NCBI RefSeq assembly: GCF_030285625.1 | Contig: NZ_CP127294.1 | Span: 5,612,001-5,676,000 of the forward strand | From: Amycolatopsis sp. 2-15 | GTDB taxonomy: Bacteria; Actinomycetota; Actinomycetes; Mycobacteriales; Pseudonocardiaceae | Direction: 5' to 3' | DNA length: 64,000 nucleotides | Part shown: in pieces, positions 31,407 to 39,795 of the stretch | How positions within the stretch are numbered: position 1 is the stretch's first letter | How the letters are laid out: the number at the start of each line of letters is the position of its first letter | Made by a program: the position numbers and the translations under genes | Notes under the pieces: model-generated | The model's input: the letters and a program-made list of their open reading frames with translations, nothing else | Told to the model about the DNA's origin: nothing | Database searches by the model: none

Positions 31407-33725
31407 TCAGTCCGCGACGTCCAGCGCGGCGCGGATGATGTTGTCGGTGTCGATGCCGTGGTGGCGGTACACGCTCTCCAGGTCGCCCGACTGCCCGAAC
31501 CGCGTCACGCCCAGGTGCGCGGCCCGCACCCGGTGCACGTTGGCCAGGAACGCGAGCGTGTGTGGGTGCCCGTCGAGCACCGTCACCATCGGCGCGGAGC
31601 GCTCGGACGGCAGTGCCGAGTCGAGGATCCACGTGTCGGCGGTGTCCTGACCCGACCGCGCCTGCAGCGCGCGGAACAGCAGGCCCGCGCTCGTCACGCA
31701 CACCACGTCGGCGTGCTTGCCCAGCGCGTCGAGCCGGTCGGCGGCGGCCAGCGCCTCGGTGACCATCGCGCCCATCGCCACGATCGTCACGTCCGGGCGC
31801 GCGACCGCGGCCGTGCGGATCGGGTAGGCGCCGGCCACGACCTGGCGGCGCCGGCGTTCACGCGCGGCCGGGTCGGTCGGTACCGCGGCCAGGTTCTGTT
31901 CCACGGGGCGGGTCGAGAGCCGCAGGTACGCCGACGTGCCGTCGGGCCGGCCGAGGCGCGCCAGCGAAGCCAGCAGCGTCCACTCGACGTCGATCGCGAA
32001 CGCCGGCTCGTAGGTGATGCAGCCCGGCTGCTCGAGCCCGACCGACGGCGTGGTCACCGACTGGTGCGCGCCGCCCTCCGGCGCCAGCGTGACGCCCGAG
32101 GGCGTGCCGACGAGGATCGACTGCCCGCCGCCGTAGATGCCGAACGACCACGGCTCCAGCGCGCGCTCCACGAAGGGGTCGTAGAGCACGCCGATCGGCA
32201 GCAAGGGCCGGCCCCAGCGCGACCACGTGGTGCCCAGCTCGCCCAGTGCGCTCACCAGGTTCACCTCGGCGATGCCCAGCTCCAGGTGCTGACCGGTGGG
32301 CCGCTCGCGCCAGTGCAGGATCGTCTCGGGGTCGTCGGCGAACCAGTCCACCCGCTCCTGCGGCGACCACACGCCGACCTTGTTCACCCACCCGCCGAGG
32401 TTGGTGCTCGACGAGACGTCGGGGCACAGCGTCACCACGAGCTTCGCGGCTTCGGGCGCTTCCCGGGTCAGGTCGAGCAGCGCGCGCCCGAGCGCCGCCT
32501 GCGTGGTCGTACGGCCCGAGGGCGTACGGCCGATGTCGGCAGGAATGGCCGGAACCTCGTGGGCGATCACGGGTTCGCGGTGCAGCCGCGCGGCGGTCTC
32601 AGTGCACAGGCGAGCCGCGGCCGAGCCTTCGGGGAACTTGTGCCACGGGTCGTCGACCGACGTGCCGACGCGCTCGGCCAGCTGCCCGAGCTGCTCGGCC
32701 GTGAGCAGCGACGAGTGGTTCTGCGGATGGCCCTCGCTCGCGAGGCCGAAGCCCTTGACGGTGTAGGCGAAGATCACCGTGGGCCGGCGGTCGTCGATGG
32801 CGTCGAACGAGTCGAGCAGCGCGGACAGGTCGTGGCCGCCGAGGTTGCGGATCGCCGCGTGCAGCGTCTCGTCGTCGAGCGAGTCGAGCAGCGGCGCCAG
32901 TTCCGGGGCGGCGAGGCGCTCGCGCAGCTGGGCCGGGGTGCAGCGCAGCAGGCGCTGGTACTCGGGGTTGGGCATGTCGTCGATGCGCCGGCGCAGCGCT
33001 TCGCCGCCCGGGTGCTCGAACAGCTCCTGCAGCAGCCGGCCGTACTTGACGGTGAGCACCTGCCAGCCCGCCGCGTCGAACATGCCCTGCAGGCGCGTGG
33101 CGCCGATGTTGGGCACCACGCGGTCGAGCGACTGGCGGTTGAGGTCGACGATCCACACGACCTCGCCGAGCTCCTGGACGTTCGGGTCGAGAATGGACTC
33201 CCAGACCGCGCCCTCGTCGAGCTCCGCGTCGCCGACGAGCGAGTACTGGCGGCCGGTGCCCGCGCCGCCGGTGGTCGACTCGACGTAGCGCCGGGCCAGC
33301 GCGCCCCAGATCGGCGCGGTGGCGCCGATGCCGACCGAGCCCGTGGAGTAGTCGACCTGGTCGGGGTCCTTCGAACGCGACGGGTAGCTCTGCAGGCCGC
33401 CGAACTCGCGCAGCGACGTCAGGTACTTCTCGTCGAGGCCGTCGAGCAGGTAGTTGATCGCGTGGAGCACGGGGGAGGCGTGCGGCTTCACCGACACGCG
33501 GTCCTCGGCGCGCAGCCGCGCGAACCACAGAGCCGTCATGATCGAGACCATCGACGCGCTGGACGCCTGGTGGCCGCCGACCTTGAGGCCGGTCGGGTTC
33601 GGACGCACGCGGTTGGCGTGGTCGATGATCGCGGTCGAAAGCCAGAGCACGCGGTCCTGTACCTCGCGCAGGACTTCCGTGTCCGCTGCGGTTCCCGGTG
33701 TGCGCTCGGCGGCTGGACTGCTCAC
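31407..33725 (-). CDS. AceE-like thiamine-diphosphate E1 (pyruvate dehydrogenase/transketolase family)
   Basis: A 772-residue protein similar in layout to homodimeric pyruvate dehydrogenase E1 (AceE) but about 110-150 residues shorter. The ThDP-binding motif is VGDAELDEGAVWE ... WIVDLNRQSLD. GHPQNHSSLL, the GVWSPQERVDWF segment, GIAEVNLVSALGELG and LAPEGGAHQSVTTPS fit the AceE/transketolase pyrimidine domain. It would decarboxylate a 2-oxo acid. No E2 or E3 gene is nearby, so it either feeds a distant complex or acts alone. GTG start at 33723-33725; an AGAGAGG site lies further upstream than usual. It diverges from an Lrp-type gene that probably regulates it. Confidence 0.8.
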   Translation of the reverse strand: MSSPAAERTPGTAADTEVLREVQDRVLWLSTAIIDHANRVRPNPTGLKVGGHQASSASMVSIMTALWFARLRAEDRVSVKPHASPVLHAINYLLDGLDEKYLTSLREFGGLQSYPSRSKDPDQVDYSTGSVGIGATAPIWGALARRYVESTTGGAGTGRQYSLVGDAELDEGAVWESILDPNVQELGEVVWIVDLNRQSLDRVVPNIGATRLQGMFDAAGWQVLTVKYGRLLQELFEHPGGEALRRRIDDMPNPEYQRLLRCTPAQLRERLAAPELAPLLDSLDDETLHAAIRNLGGHDLSALLDSFDAIDDRRPTVIFAYTVKGFGLASEGHPQNHSSLLTAEQLGQLAERVGTSVDDPWHKFPEGSAAARLCTETAARLHREPVIAHEVPAIPADIGRTPSGRTTTQAALGRALLDLTREAPEAAKLVVTLCPDVSSSTNLGGWVNKVGVWSPQERVDWFADDPETILHWRERPTGQHLELGIAEVNLVSALGELGTTWSRWGRPLLPIGVLYDPFVERALEPWSFGIYGGGQSILVGTPSGVTLAPEGGAHQSVTTPSVGLEQPGCITYEPAFAIDVEWTLLASLARLGRPDGTSAYLRLSTRPVEQNLAAVPTDPAARERRRRQVVAGAYPIRTAAVARPDVTIVAMGAMVTEALAAADRLDALGKHADVVCVTSAGLLFRALQARSGQDTADTWILDSALPSERSAPMVTVLDGHPHTLAFLANVHRVRAAHLGVTRFGQSGDLESVYRHHGIDTDNIIRAALDVAD

Positions 33726-33808
33726 GACGACAACGACCTCTCTGCGATCTTCTTGGGCGTAACGCGGCCTTCAGTCCAACAGAGCTGGGTATGCTGCACA
33801 ACTGATGG

Positions 33809-33825
33809 TCTGTTCAGTGAGCAGA
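33809..33825. promoter_or_regulatory. Candidate Lrp-type operator
   Basis: TCTGTTCAGTGAGCAGA is a 17-base near-palindrome (three mismatched positions against its reverse complement) between the divergent E1 and Lrp genes. A TATGCT -10-like hexamer lies at 33790-33795, upstream of the Lrp gene. Suggestive only. Confidence 0.35.
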
Positions 33826-33868
33826 ACGCCCAGAATCGCGCCCTCAGGCGCGGAGAGGACTGCGCACC

Positions 33869-34351
33869 ATGCCCAGTGGTCAGCGGCTCGATGGCACCGA
33901 CGCCCGGATCCTGCTCGCGCTCAACCGCAACCCGCGTGCCACCGCGGTCGCGCTGGCCGACGAGCTCGGGCTCTCGCGCAACACGGTGCAGAGCCGCCTC
34001 GCGCGGCTGGAGCAGGGCGACTCGCTGCGCTCGGTCGAGCACCGGATCGACCCCGCCGCGCTCGGCTACCCCCTGACCGCGTTCGTGACCGTGCAGGTCA
34101 CGCAGCGGCTGCTCGACGAGGTCGGCCGCGCGCTGGCCGCCGTGCCGGAGGTGCTTCAGGTGCGCGGGCTGACCGGGCAGTCCGATCTGCTCGTGCACGT
34201 CGTGGCCCGCGAGGCCGACGACCTCTACCGCATCGCCGGGCAGATGCTCGAGATCCCCGGCGTGGAGCGCACGCACAACGCGCTCGTGATGCGCGAGATG
34301 GTGCCCTACCGGATCACGCCGTTGCTGGAGCGCGCGGTCGCCGGGAAGTGA
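33869..34351 (+). CDS. Lrp/AsnC family transcriptional regulator
   Basis: A 160-residue protein. The AsnC helix-turn-helix is DGTDARILLALNRNPRATAV followed by ALADELGLSRNTVQSRLARLE; the C-terminal RAM domain runs from about residue 70 (LTAFVTVQVTQ) to 150 with RGLTGQSDLLVHVVA. It probably binds an amino acid or 2-oxo acid. It diverges from the AceE-like E1, a typical arrangement for a local regulator, with a candidate palindromic operator between them. A second Lrp-type protein is encoded at 18464; the two are only family-level relatives. Confidence 0.88.
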   Translation: MPSGQRLDGTDARILLALNRNPRATAVALADELGLSRNTVQSRLARLEQGDSLRSVEHRIDPAALGYPLTAFVTVQVTQRLLDEVGRALAAVPEVLQVRGLTGQSDLLVHVVAREADDLYRIAGQMLEIPGVERTHNALVMREMVPYRITPLLERAVAGK

Positions 34352-34373
34352 GCCGCGAGGGCACACTGGAGCC

Positions 34374-35489
34374 GTGAACGATCTTGTCGCGCGGGCGCGG
34401 GAGCTGCGGCCCCTGCTCACCGCCGAGGCCGCGCAGGGGGAGACCGACCGCAGGCTCACCGACAAGGCCGTGCGGGCACTTGACGAGGCCGGCCTGTTCC
34501 GGCTGGGCACGCCGCGGCGCTTCGGCGGCCACGAGGTGAGCCTGCGGACGCTGCTGGACGTCGGCGCGGAAGCGGGGGAGGCCGACGGCGCGACGTCGTG
34601 GGTGCTCACGCTCGTGAACGCATGCGCGTGGGTGGTGAGTCTCTTCCCGGAGCAGGCGCAGGAGGACGTGTTCGGGACGGACGCGCAGGCGAAGATCGCG
34701 GGCGCGCTCGCGCCGACCGCCCGGGCCGAACGGGTGCCCGGCGGGTACCGCGTCGGCGGGCGCTGGCCGTACGCGTCGGGGATCGCGCACGCGGGCTGGG
34801 CGCTGCTGGGGATCCCGGTGGGGGAGAGCGGCGAACCCGCGATGGCGCTCGTGCCGGCGAGCGACTACGGCATCGAGCACACCTGGGCCGTCGCCGGCAT
34901 GCGCGGCACGGGCAGTGACACCGTGGTCGCGGACGAGCTCTTCGTGCCCGAGCACCGCGTCATGCGGACGGCCGCGCTTCTGGAACGTGTTTCAGTCTTC
35001 GCGCCGTACCTGACCGTGGTGCTGGCGGCGCCGCAGCTGGGACTCGGCCGGGCCGCGCTGCACCTGGTGCGCGAGGGCGCGTCGGCAAAAGGTGTGGCCG
35101 GAACCGCCTACGCGCGCCAAGCCGACTCGGCGGTGTTCCAGGTGCGCTTCGCCGAAGCGGCGTTGAAAATCGACACCGCGCATCTGCATTCCGCGCGGGC
35201 CGCGGACGACGTCGACGCGGCGCTCGCGAGCGGCGAACCGATGACCGAGCTGGCGCGGGCGCGGGTGCACGGGGACATCGGACTGGCCGTGCAGAGCGTC
35301 GTCGACGCGATCGGGATTCTCGTGGCGGCGCACGGCACGGGAGGCTTCGCCGACGCACACCCGTTGCAGCGCATCTGGCGCGACGCGAACTTCGCACTGA
35401 CCCACGCGATGGCACAGCCGGCGGTGAACCACGAGATCTACGGCAAGGCGTTGCTCGGTGTCCGGCCGAACATCACCGCGATGCTCTGA
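34374..35489 (+). CDS. Acyl-CoA dehydrogenase-fold flavin monooxygenase (HsaA/DszC-like)
   Basis: A 371-residue protein with the acyl-CoA dehydrogenase fold but without the EGT-type catalytic glutamate at the C-terminus. RRFGGHEVSLRTLLDVGAEAG, DGATSWVLTLVNACAW and VGGRWPYASGIAHAGWALLG are typical of two-component flavin-dependent hydroxylases (HsaA, DszC, HpaB C-terminal type), which use reduced flavin from a separate reductase to oxygenate aromatics or organosulfur compounds. A reductase gene is not visible nearby. GTG start with GGAG four bases upstream. It follows the Lrp gene after 22 bases and may be cotranscribed. Confidence 0.8.
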   Translation: MNDLVARARELRPLLTAEAAQGETDRRLTDKAVRALDEAGLFRLGTPRRFGGHEVSLRTLLDVGAEAGEADGATSWVLTLVNACAWVVSLFPEQAQEDVFGTDAQAKIAGALAPTARAERVPGGYRVGGRWPYASGIAHAGWALLGIPVGESGEPAMALVPASDYGIEHTWAVAGMRGTGSDTVVADELFVPEHRVMRTAALLERVSVFAPYLTVVLAAPQLGLGRAALHLVREGASAKGVAGTAYARQADSAVFQVRFAEAALKIDTAHLHSARAADDVDAALASGEPMTELARARVHGDIGLAVQSVVDAIGILVAAHGTGGFADAHPLQRIWRDANFALTHAMAQPAVNHEIYGKALLGVRPNITAML

Positions 35490-35496
35490 GCCTGCG

Positions 35497-35793
35497 CTAC
35501 GCCTTCGCGTCGTCGGCCGTGTGGTCGCGCTTGCGCGTCAGGATCGACCGGTGGATCCAGACGAACGCCGGGACCATCACGAGGCCCCACAGGAACATGC
35601 CGGTGCTGCCGGCCAGCAGCCCGACCACGATCATCAGCACCACCGTGATGTCGGCGAGGATCAAGGTGGCGAGCCACGTGCGCGACCGCACGGGCGGGGC
35701 GCCGGCGCTCAGGGCCGCGACGAAGTCGGGGTCGCTCGCGGCCAGCTCTTCTTCGATCTTCCGCAGTGCACTGCGGTCACGATGGGGAAGCAT
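35497..35793 (-). CDS. DUF3040 membrane protein
   Basis: A 98-residue protein. The N-terminal DRSALRKIEEELAASDPDF is the DUF3040 hallmark (a helical cytoplasmic segment ending in DPxF), followed by two membrane helices (WLATLILADITVVLMIVVGLLAG, MFLWGLVMVPAFVWIH) and a basic tail. Common in actinomycetes; function unknown. GAGGAGGGGG before the ATG at 35791-35793 is a strong ribosome-binding site. It converges with the monooxygenase gene, the two stops being only 7 bases apart. Confidence 0.85.
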   Translation of the reverse strand: MLPHRDRSALRKIEEELAASDPDFVAALSAGAPPVRSRTWLATLILADITVVLMIVVGLLAGSTGMFLWGLVMVPAFVWIHRSILTRKRDHTADDAKA

Positions 35794-35984
35794 GACCCCC
35801 TCCTCAGGACGGATCGGGCCGGGTGATCGCCCTACCAGTTGAGTACCCCGGCCCACCCCACGTCAAGCGCCGCTTTTCCAGGAATAATCGCCAAACCCGG
35901 ACGGGTGGTGCGGTGCTCGGTGGGCCGGAGGCCACCTGCTCACTGTAGAGCACTTCCGGTGGCCAGGCGGATTTCGTTGCAAAC

Positions 35985-35998
35985 TGAAACACGTTCTA
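35985..35998. promoter_or_regulatory. KstR-like operator (TNNAACNNGTTNNA)
   Basis: TGAAACACGTTCTA fits the published KstR consensus of mycobacteria and relatives at every fixed position, and its reverse complement TAGAACGTGTTTCA resembles the core of those sites. It overlaps a TAATAC -10-like hexamer (35996-36001), placed 13-16 bases before the GTG of the decayed LLM gene, as expected for repression. Confidence 0.5.
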
Positions 35999-36013
35999 AT
36001 ACTGTCGGGAGCC

Positions 36014-36764
36014 GTGAGATACGGCATCGTGCTCTTCACGGGCGACCGCGGGATCACCCCCGCGGCAGCGGCGCGGGCGGCCGAATCGGCCGGGTTCGAC
36101 CCGTGGGCCTCGCCCGCCACCGCGGCCTCGGTCTCCATTCGCATCCGCCTGGCCACGGCGGTCGCGCTCCCGGTGGAGAGCGACCCGATCACGCTCGCCA
36201 CGACGATCGCCACGCTGGACCACCTCTCCGGTGGGAGAGTCACGCTCGGCGTCGGGGTCGGGTGGAACACCGACGAACTGGCCGATCACGGCGTGCCCGC
36301 GGGAAAGCGCGCACCGTGCTGCGCGGGTACCTCGACGCGATGCGTGCCTTGTGGACCGACGAGGTGGCGAGCCACGAGGGCGAGCACGTGGCGTTCGGGC
36401 CGAGCTGGGCGTGGCCGAAACCGGTGCAGGAGCGGGTTCCCGTGTTGTGGGCGCGGCCGGCACCGAGCGCACGTTCCGCTGGATCGCGCGCTCGGCAGAC
36501 GGCTGGCTCACCACACCGTCCGAAGTGGACGTCGAGGAGAACGTCGGGCTGCTGCGGGAGATCTGGCGCGCCGAGGGCCGCGCCGGTGAGCGCGAGGTGG
36601 CCGCGCTCGGCCCGCGGCCCGATCCCGAAGGCCTCGCGCGGCTCGAAGCGGCGGGTGTCACGGAGGTGATCTTCGGGCTGCCGGACCGCGAGCCGGCCGA
36701 GGTCGTGGCGTGGCTCGGGCGGCTCGCGGGCAAACTCGATCACGGAACCCTCATCCGACCCTGA
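36014..36764 (+). pseudogene. Decayed LLM class F420-dependent oxidoreductase
   Basis: Three reading frames in succession encode one LLM protein. MRYGIVLFTGDRGITPAAAA runs to about 36310, a second frame carries RTVLRGYLDAMRALWTDEVA to about 36447, and a third carries GAAGTERTFRWIARSADGW to the stop at 36762-36764. Each switch is explained by one missing base (after AAGCGC near 36310; within GTTGTGGG near 36447). In addition, about 33 codons are missing between ESAGF and DPW: intact relatives have a YVPEHTHIP-type segment there. Expression would give a truncated, non-functional protein. Two sequencing errors could mimic the frameshifts but not the internal deletion. A GGGAG site and a KstR-like operator precede the GTG start. 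Confidence 0.8.
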
Positions 36765-36809
36765 CAAGTTCCTGACCGGTTCGTCCCGCCGTTCTGCCAG
36801 CCTGGCGCG

Positions 36810-38213
36810 GTGCTGAAGAGAGTGTGGGCGACCGCGGTCGCCGCCGGCTCGATCCTCGTGCTCGCCTCGAGCACGGCGGTCGCCGCCCCGAGCCCCGGGT
36901 CCGACGGCGTCGGCGACCCCCTGTTCCCGCAGGACGGCAACGGCGGCTACCGCGTGAGCCAGTACGACGTCGCGCTGGACTACGACCCGGCGAAACCCGA
37001 CTACCTCACCGGCGACACGACGGCCGACGCCGTCGCCACCCAGGACCTGAGCCGCTTCGACCTCGATCTCGAGGGCTTCACGGTGCAGAGCGTGACGGTG
37101 GGGGGTGCGCCCGCGGCCTTCACCCGCACCGGCGAGCACGAGCTCGTGATCACGCCCGCGAAACCCCTGCGGTGCGGACAGTCCTTCCGGGTACGCGTGC
37201 GGTATGCGGGCACGCCGGGGTTCTTCTGGATGACGGCCGACGACGCCGGCGCGGTGCACGCGTTCGCCGAGCCGCATTCCGCCTCGAGCTGGTACCCGGT
37301 GAACGACCACCCGTCGGACAAGGCGACGTTCCACCTCGCCGTGACGATGCCGGACCGGCCGGGCTGGGCGGTGGTGGGCAACGGCGTGCCCGCGCCGCCG
37401 GTGGTGCGCGGCGGGCGCAAGACGTTCTCGTGGACCGAGGGTCACCCCGTCGCGTCCTACCTGACGGGTGTGGTGATCGACCGGATGACCGTCCACACGG
37501 GACAGCTCGCCGACGGGACCCCGATCGTCGACGCGTACACCACCGGCGCGGAGGCCGCGAAGCCGTTCGAGGACCGGCTGCCCGAGGTGCTCGGGTTTCT
37601 GTCCTCGCGCTTCGGGAAGTACCCATTCTCCTCGGCCGGCGGCATCTTCTACCCCGGCGACACCGGTGGCGGGTTCGAGATGCAGGAGCGGCCGGTGTAC
37701 CCGGGCGGGGTGCCGCCGGAACGGTTCACCGACATCGTGCACGAGCAGGCGCACCAGTGGTTCGGCGACAGCGTCTCGGTGGCGCGCTGGTCCGACATCT
37801 GCCTGAAGGAGTGCTTCGCCACCTACGCGGAATGGCTGTGGCGGGAGGCGAAGGAGGGTCACGACCTCGACGCCGACTACCGGGCCGCGCTCGCCGGCGC
37901 CGCCGCCGACCCGGACTTCTGGAAGGTCCCGCTCGCGGACCCGGGTGACGGGTTCTACGGCGGCTCCTACACCGTCGGCCCGCTCATGCTGCACGCGCTG
38001 CGCCGCACCGTCGGCGACGCCGTGTTCTTCCGGACCCTGCGTGATTTCCTCGCCCGCCCGCGCGGCGCCAACGCCTCCTGGGCCGACTTCGAGCACCTCG
38101 CGGCCCACGAGTACGGCCACGACCTCACCGCCTTCTTCACCGCGTGGGCCCACGGCGCCGTGATCCCGCCCGAGCCCTACCTCGACCCCGGAACCCTGAA
38201 GGAAAAAGCATGA
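36810..38213 (+). CDS. Exported M1-family metallopeptidase
   Basis: A 467-residue protein with a signal peptide (AVAAGSILVLASSTAVAA). The M1 zinc site is HEQAH at residues 311-315 with the third ligand Glu334 in LKECFATYAEW, 18 residues after the second His. GGFEMQERPVY stands where the GAMEN substrate motif is found. The N-terminal part (about 30-230) is the M1 beta-sandwich; the C-terminal domain is much shorter than in large aminopeptidases, as in other actinomycete secreted M1 proteins. It probably cleaves peptides outside the cell. GTG start; its TGA overlaps the ATG of a paralogue (ATGA), so both are made together. Confidence 0.88.
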   Translation: MLKRVWATAVAAGSILVLASSTAVAAPSPGSDGVGDPLFPQDGNGGYRVSQYDVALDYDPAKPDYLTGDTTADAVATQDLSRFDLDLEGFTVQSVTVGGAPAAFTRTGEHELVITPAKPLRCGQSFRVRVRYAGTPGFFWMTADDAGAVHAFAEPHSASSWYPVNDHPSDKATFHLAVTMPDRPGWAVVGNGVPAPPVVRGGRKTFSWTEGHPVASYLTGVVIDRMTVHTGQLADGTPIVDAYTTGAEAAKPFEDRLPEVLGFLSSRFGKYPFSSAGGIFYPGDTGGGFEMQERPVYPGGVPPERFTDIVHEQAHQWFGDSVSVARWSDICLKECFATYAEWLWREAKEGHDLDADYRAALAGAAADPDFWKVPLADPGDGFYGGSYTVGPLMLHALRRTVGDAVFFRTLRDFLARPRGANASWADFEHLAAHEYGHDLTAFFTAWAHGAVIPPEPYLDPGTLKEKA

Positions 38214-39598
38214 GCTGGTACAAGGCGCTCGCCCTCGTCGCGAGCGGAGCGGCGGCGCTCGGCATGGCGCAGCCGTCGACGATCGGCGCGGACGGTGTCG
38301 GCGACCCGTACTTCCCGCAGGACGGCAACGGCGGCTACGACGTCTCGCGCTACGACGTGAAGGTGTCCTACGATCCCGCGAACCCCGGTTCCTTCACAGG
38401 CGACACCACGGTCCACGCGGCCGCGCGCCAGGACCTCGACCGGTTCGACCTCGACCTGGAGGGCTTCACGGTCTCAGCGGTGACCGTGAACGGCGCGCCC
38501 GCGAAGGCGATCGCGCGGTCGGGCGCACACGAGCTGGAGATCACGCCGCGCACGCGGGTGCGGCGTGGCAGCACCTTCGCCGTGCGCGTCGTGTACTCGC
38601 GCAAGCCGGTGGGCGCGAGCTGGCACCGGCTCGTCGGCGGGGGCATCGACGTGAGCGGCGAGCCGCACTCGGCGACCGCGTGGTTCCCGCTGAACGACCA
38701 CCCGTCGGACAAGGCGGCGCTGCACCTGGAGGCGACCGTGCCGACCGGGTGGACGGTGGTGGGCAACGGGCTGCCCGGCCCGACGACCACGAACGCCGGC
38801 CACACGACGTTCCGCTGGCACGAGGACCACCCGATCGTCTCCTACGCCACGACGATGGCGATCGACAAGTTCACCGTGCACACCTCGAAGCTCGCCGACG
38901 GCACGCCTGTGATCACCGCGTACGGCCAGAACACGAGTGTCCTTCCCGACTCCGAGGCGCTGCTGCCGAAGATCATGGGCTTCCTGACCACGACGTTCGG
39001 CCCGTACCCGTGCGATTCGACCGGCGCGATCGTCGTCCAGCCCGAGGCGACCGAGGGCAGCCTCGCGCTGGAGACGCAGACCCGCCCGACCTACGACGGC
39101 GCGTTCTTCGACGCCTCGGCGGTGCACGAGCTGGCGCACCAGTGGTTCGGCGACGCGGTGTCCTTTTCGGACTGGCGCGACGGCTGCCTCGCCGAGTGCT
39201 TCGCCCAGTACGCCTGGCAGCTGTGGGACGGGGCCGAGAACGGCGCCGACCTCGACGAGAGCTACCGCTCGATCGTCGAGCAGAACGCCCGCGACGCGGC
39301 CTACTGGCAGGTGCCGATCTACGACCCGGGCAAGGACCGCCCGCTCGACTTCGCCCTGTACGACCGCGGCTCGCTCATGCTCCACGCCCTGCGCCGCACC
39401 ATGGGCGACGACAGGTTCTTCGGCCTGCTCAAGCACTGGATCACCGCGCACCGCGACGGCAACGCGTCCTGGCCCGACTTCGAGCACTTCGCGTCGGCAC
39501 AGGCGGGCCAGGACCTGTCGGCCTTCTTCACCGCGTGGGCACACAGCTCCGTTATCCCGCCGGCCCGATACCTTTACCCGGGCTCGCTCGCGCGCTGA
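38210..39598 (+). CDS. Second exported M1-family metallopeptidase (tandem paralogue)
   Basis: A 462-residue protein about half identical to the preceding one, clearly a tandem duplicate. It has a shorter signal sequence (KALALVASGAAALGMA) and the same mature start, DGVGDPYFPQDGNGGYDVS. The zinc site is HELAHQWFGD with LAECFAQYAW; the GAMEN-like region reads LALETQTRP. A divergent specificity is likely because the middle differs (for example the WHRLVGGGIDVSGEP loop). The ATG at 38210 overlaps the upstream stop; the AAGGAAAA nearby is the ribosome-binding site. A 13-bp hairpin follows the gene. Confidence 0.88.
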   Translation: MSWYKALALVASGAAALGMAQPSTIGADGVGDPYFPQDGNGGYDVSRYDVKVSYDPANPGSFTGDTTVHAAARQDLDRFDLDLEGFTVSAVTVNGAPAKAIARSGAHELEITPRTRVRRGSTFAVRVVYSRKPVGASWHRLVGGGIDVSGEPHSATAWFPLNDHPSDKAALHLEATVPTGWTVVGNGLPGPTTTNAGHTTFRWHEDHPIVSYATTMAIDKFTVHTSKLADGTPVITAYGQNTSVLPDSEALLPKIMGFLTTTFGPYPCDSTGAIVVQPEATEGSLALETQTRPTYDGAFFDASAVHELAHQWFGDAVSFSDWRDGCLAECFAQYAWQLWDGAENGADLDESYRSIVEQNARDAAYWQVPIYDPGKDRPLDFALYDRGSLMLHALRRTMGDDRFFGLLKHWITAHRDGNASWPDFEHFASAQAGQDLSAFFTAWAHSSVIPPARYLYPGSLAR

Positions 39599-39678
39599 GC
39601 GGGCCGCACTTCACCCGAAAAGGTGATGTGCGTCGCCGCGCGTCATTCTGTTCACCGGATGGCCTCTGGGTGGGTGTG

Positions 39679-39720
39679 GCGGTGACCGGCCGGCACGCCC
39701 CCCGACTGGCCGGTCACCGC
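39679..39720 (+). terminator. Hairpin terminator after the M1 peptidase pair
   Basis: A 13-bp perfect stem (39679-39691 with 39708-39720, GCGGTGACCGGCC/GGCCGGTCACCGC) with a 16-base loop, 80 bases past the stop and before the malQ promoter. No T-tract. Confidence 0.65.
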
Positions 39721-39783
39721 TGTACGCATCCGGCATTCGGGTGCCGCCCGGCGGGGCGATTGGCGCGCCCCGGCGTGGGCCGC

Positions 39784-39795
39784 AAGACTGGGCCG
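39784..39795 (+). promoter_or_regulatory. -10 element for leaderless malQ
   Basis: AAGACT at 39784-39789 ends six bases before the GTG at 39796, consistent with a leaderless message; there is no ribosome-binding site. Confidence 0.4.

Noticed and set aside
35839..36013. Upstream extension of the middle-frame LLM fragment as a separate gene
   Set aside because: The part before 36310 in this frame has no similarity to LLM proteins; only the segment 36310-36447 continues the homology.
38680..39795. In-frame N-terminal extension of malQ back into the peptidase gene
   Set aside because: It overlaps the M1 peptidase coding sequence in another frame and the malQ-like sequence begins only at the GTG at 39796.
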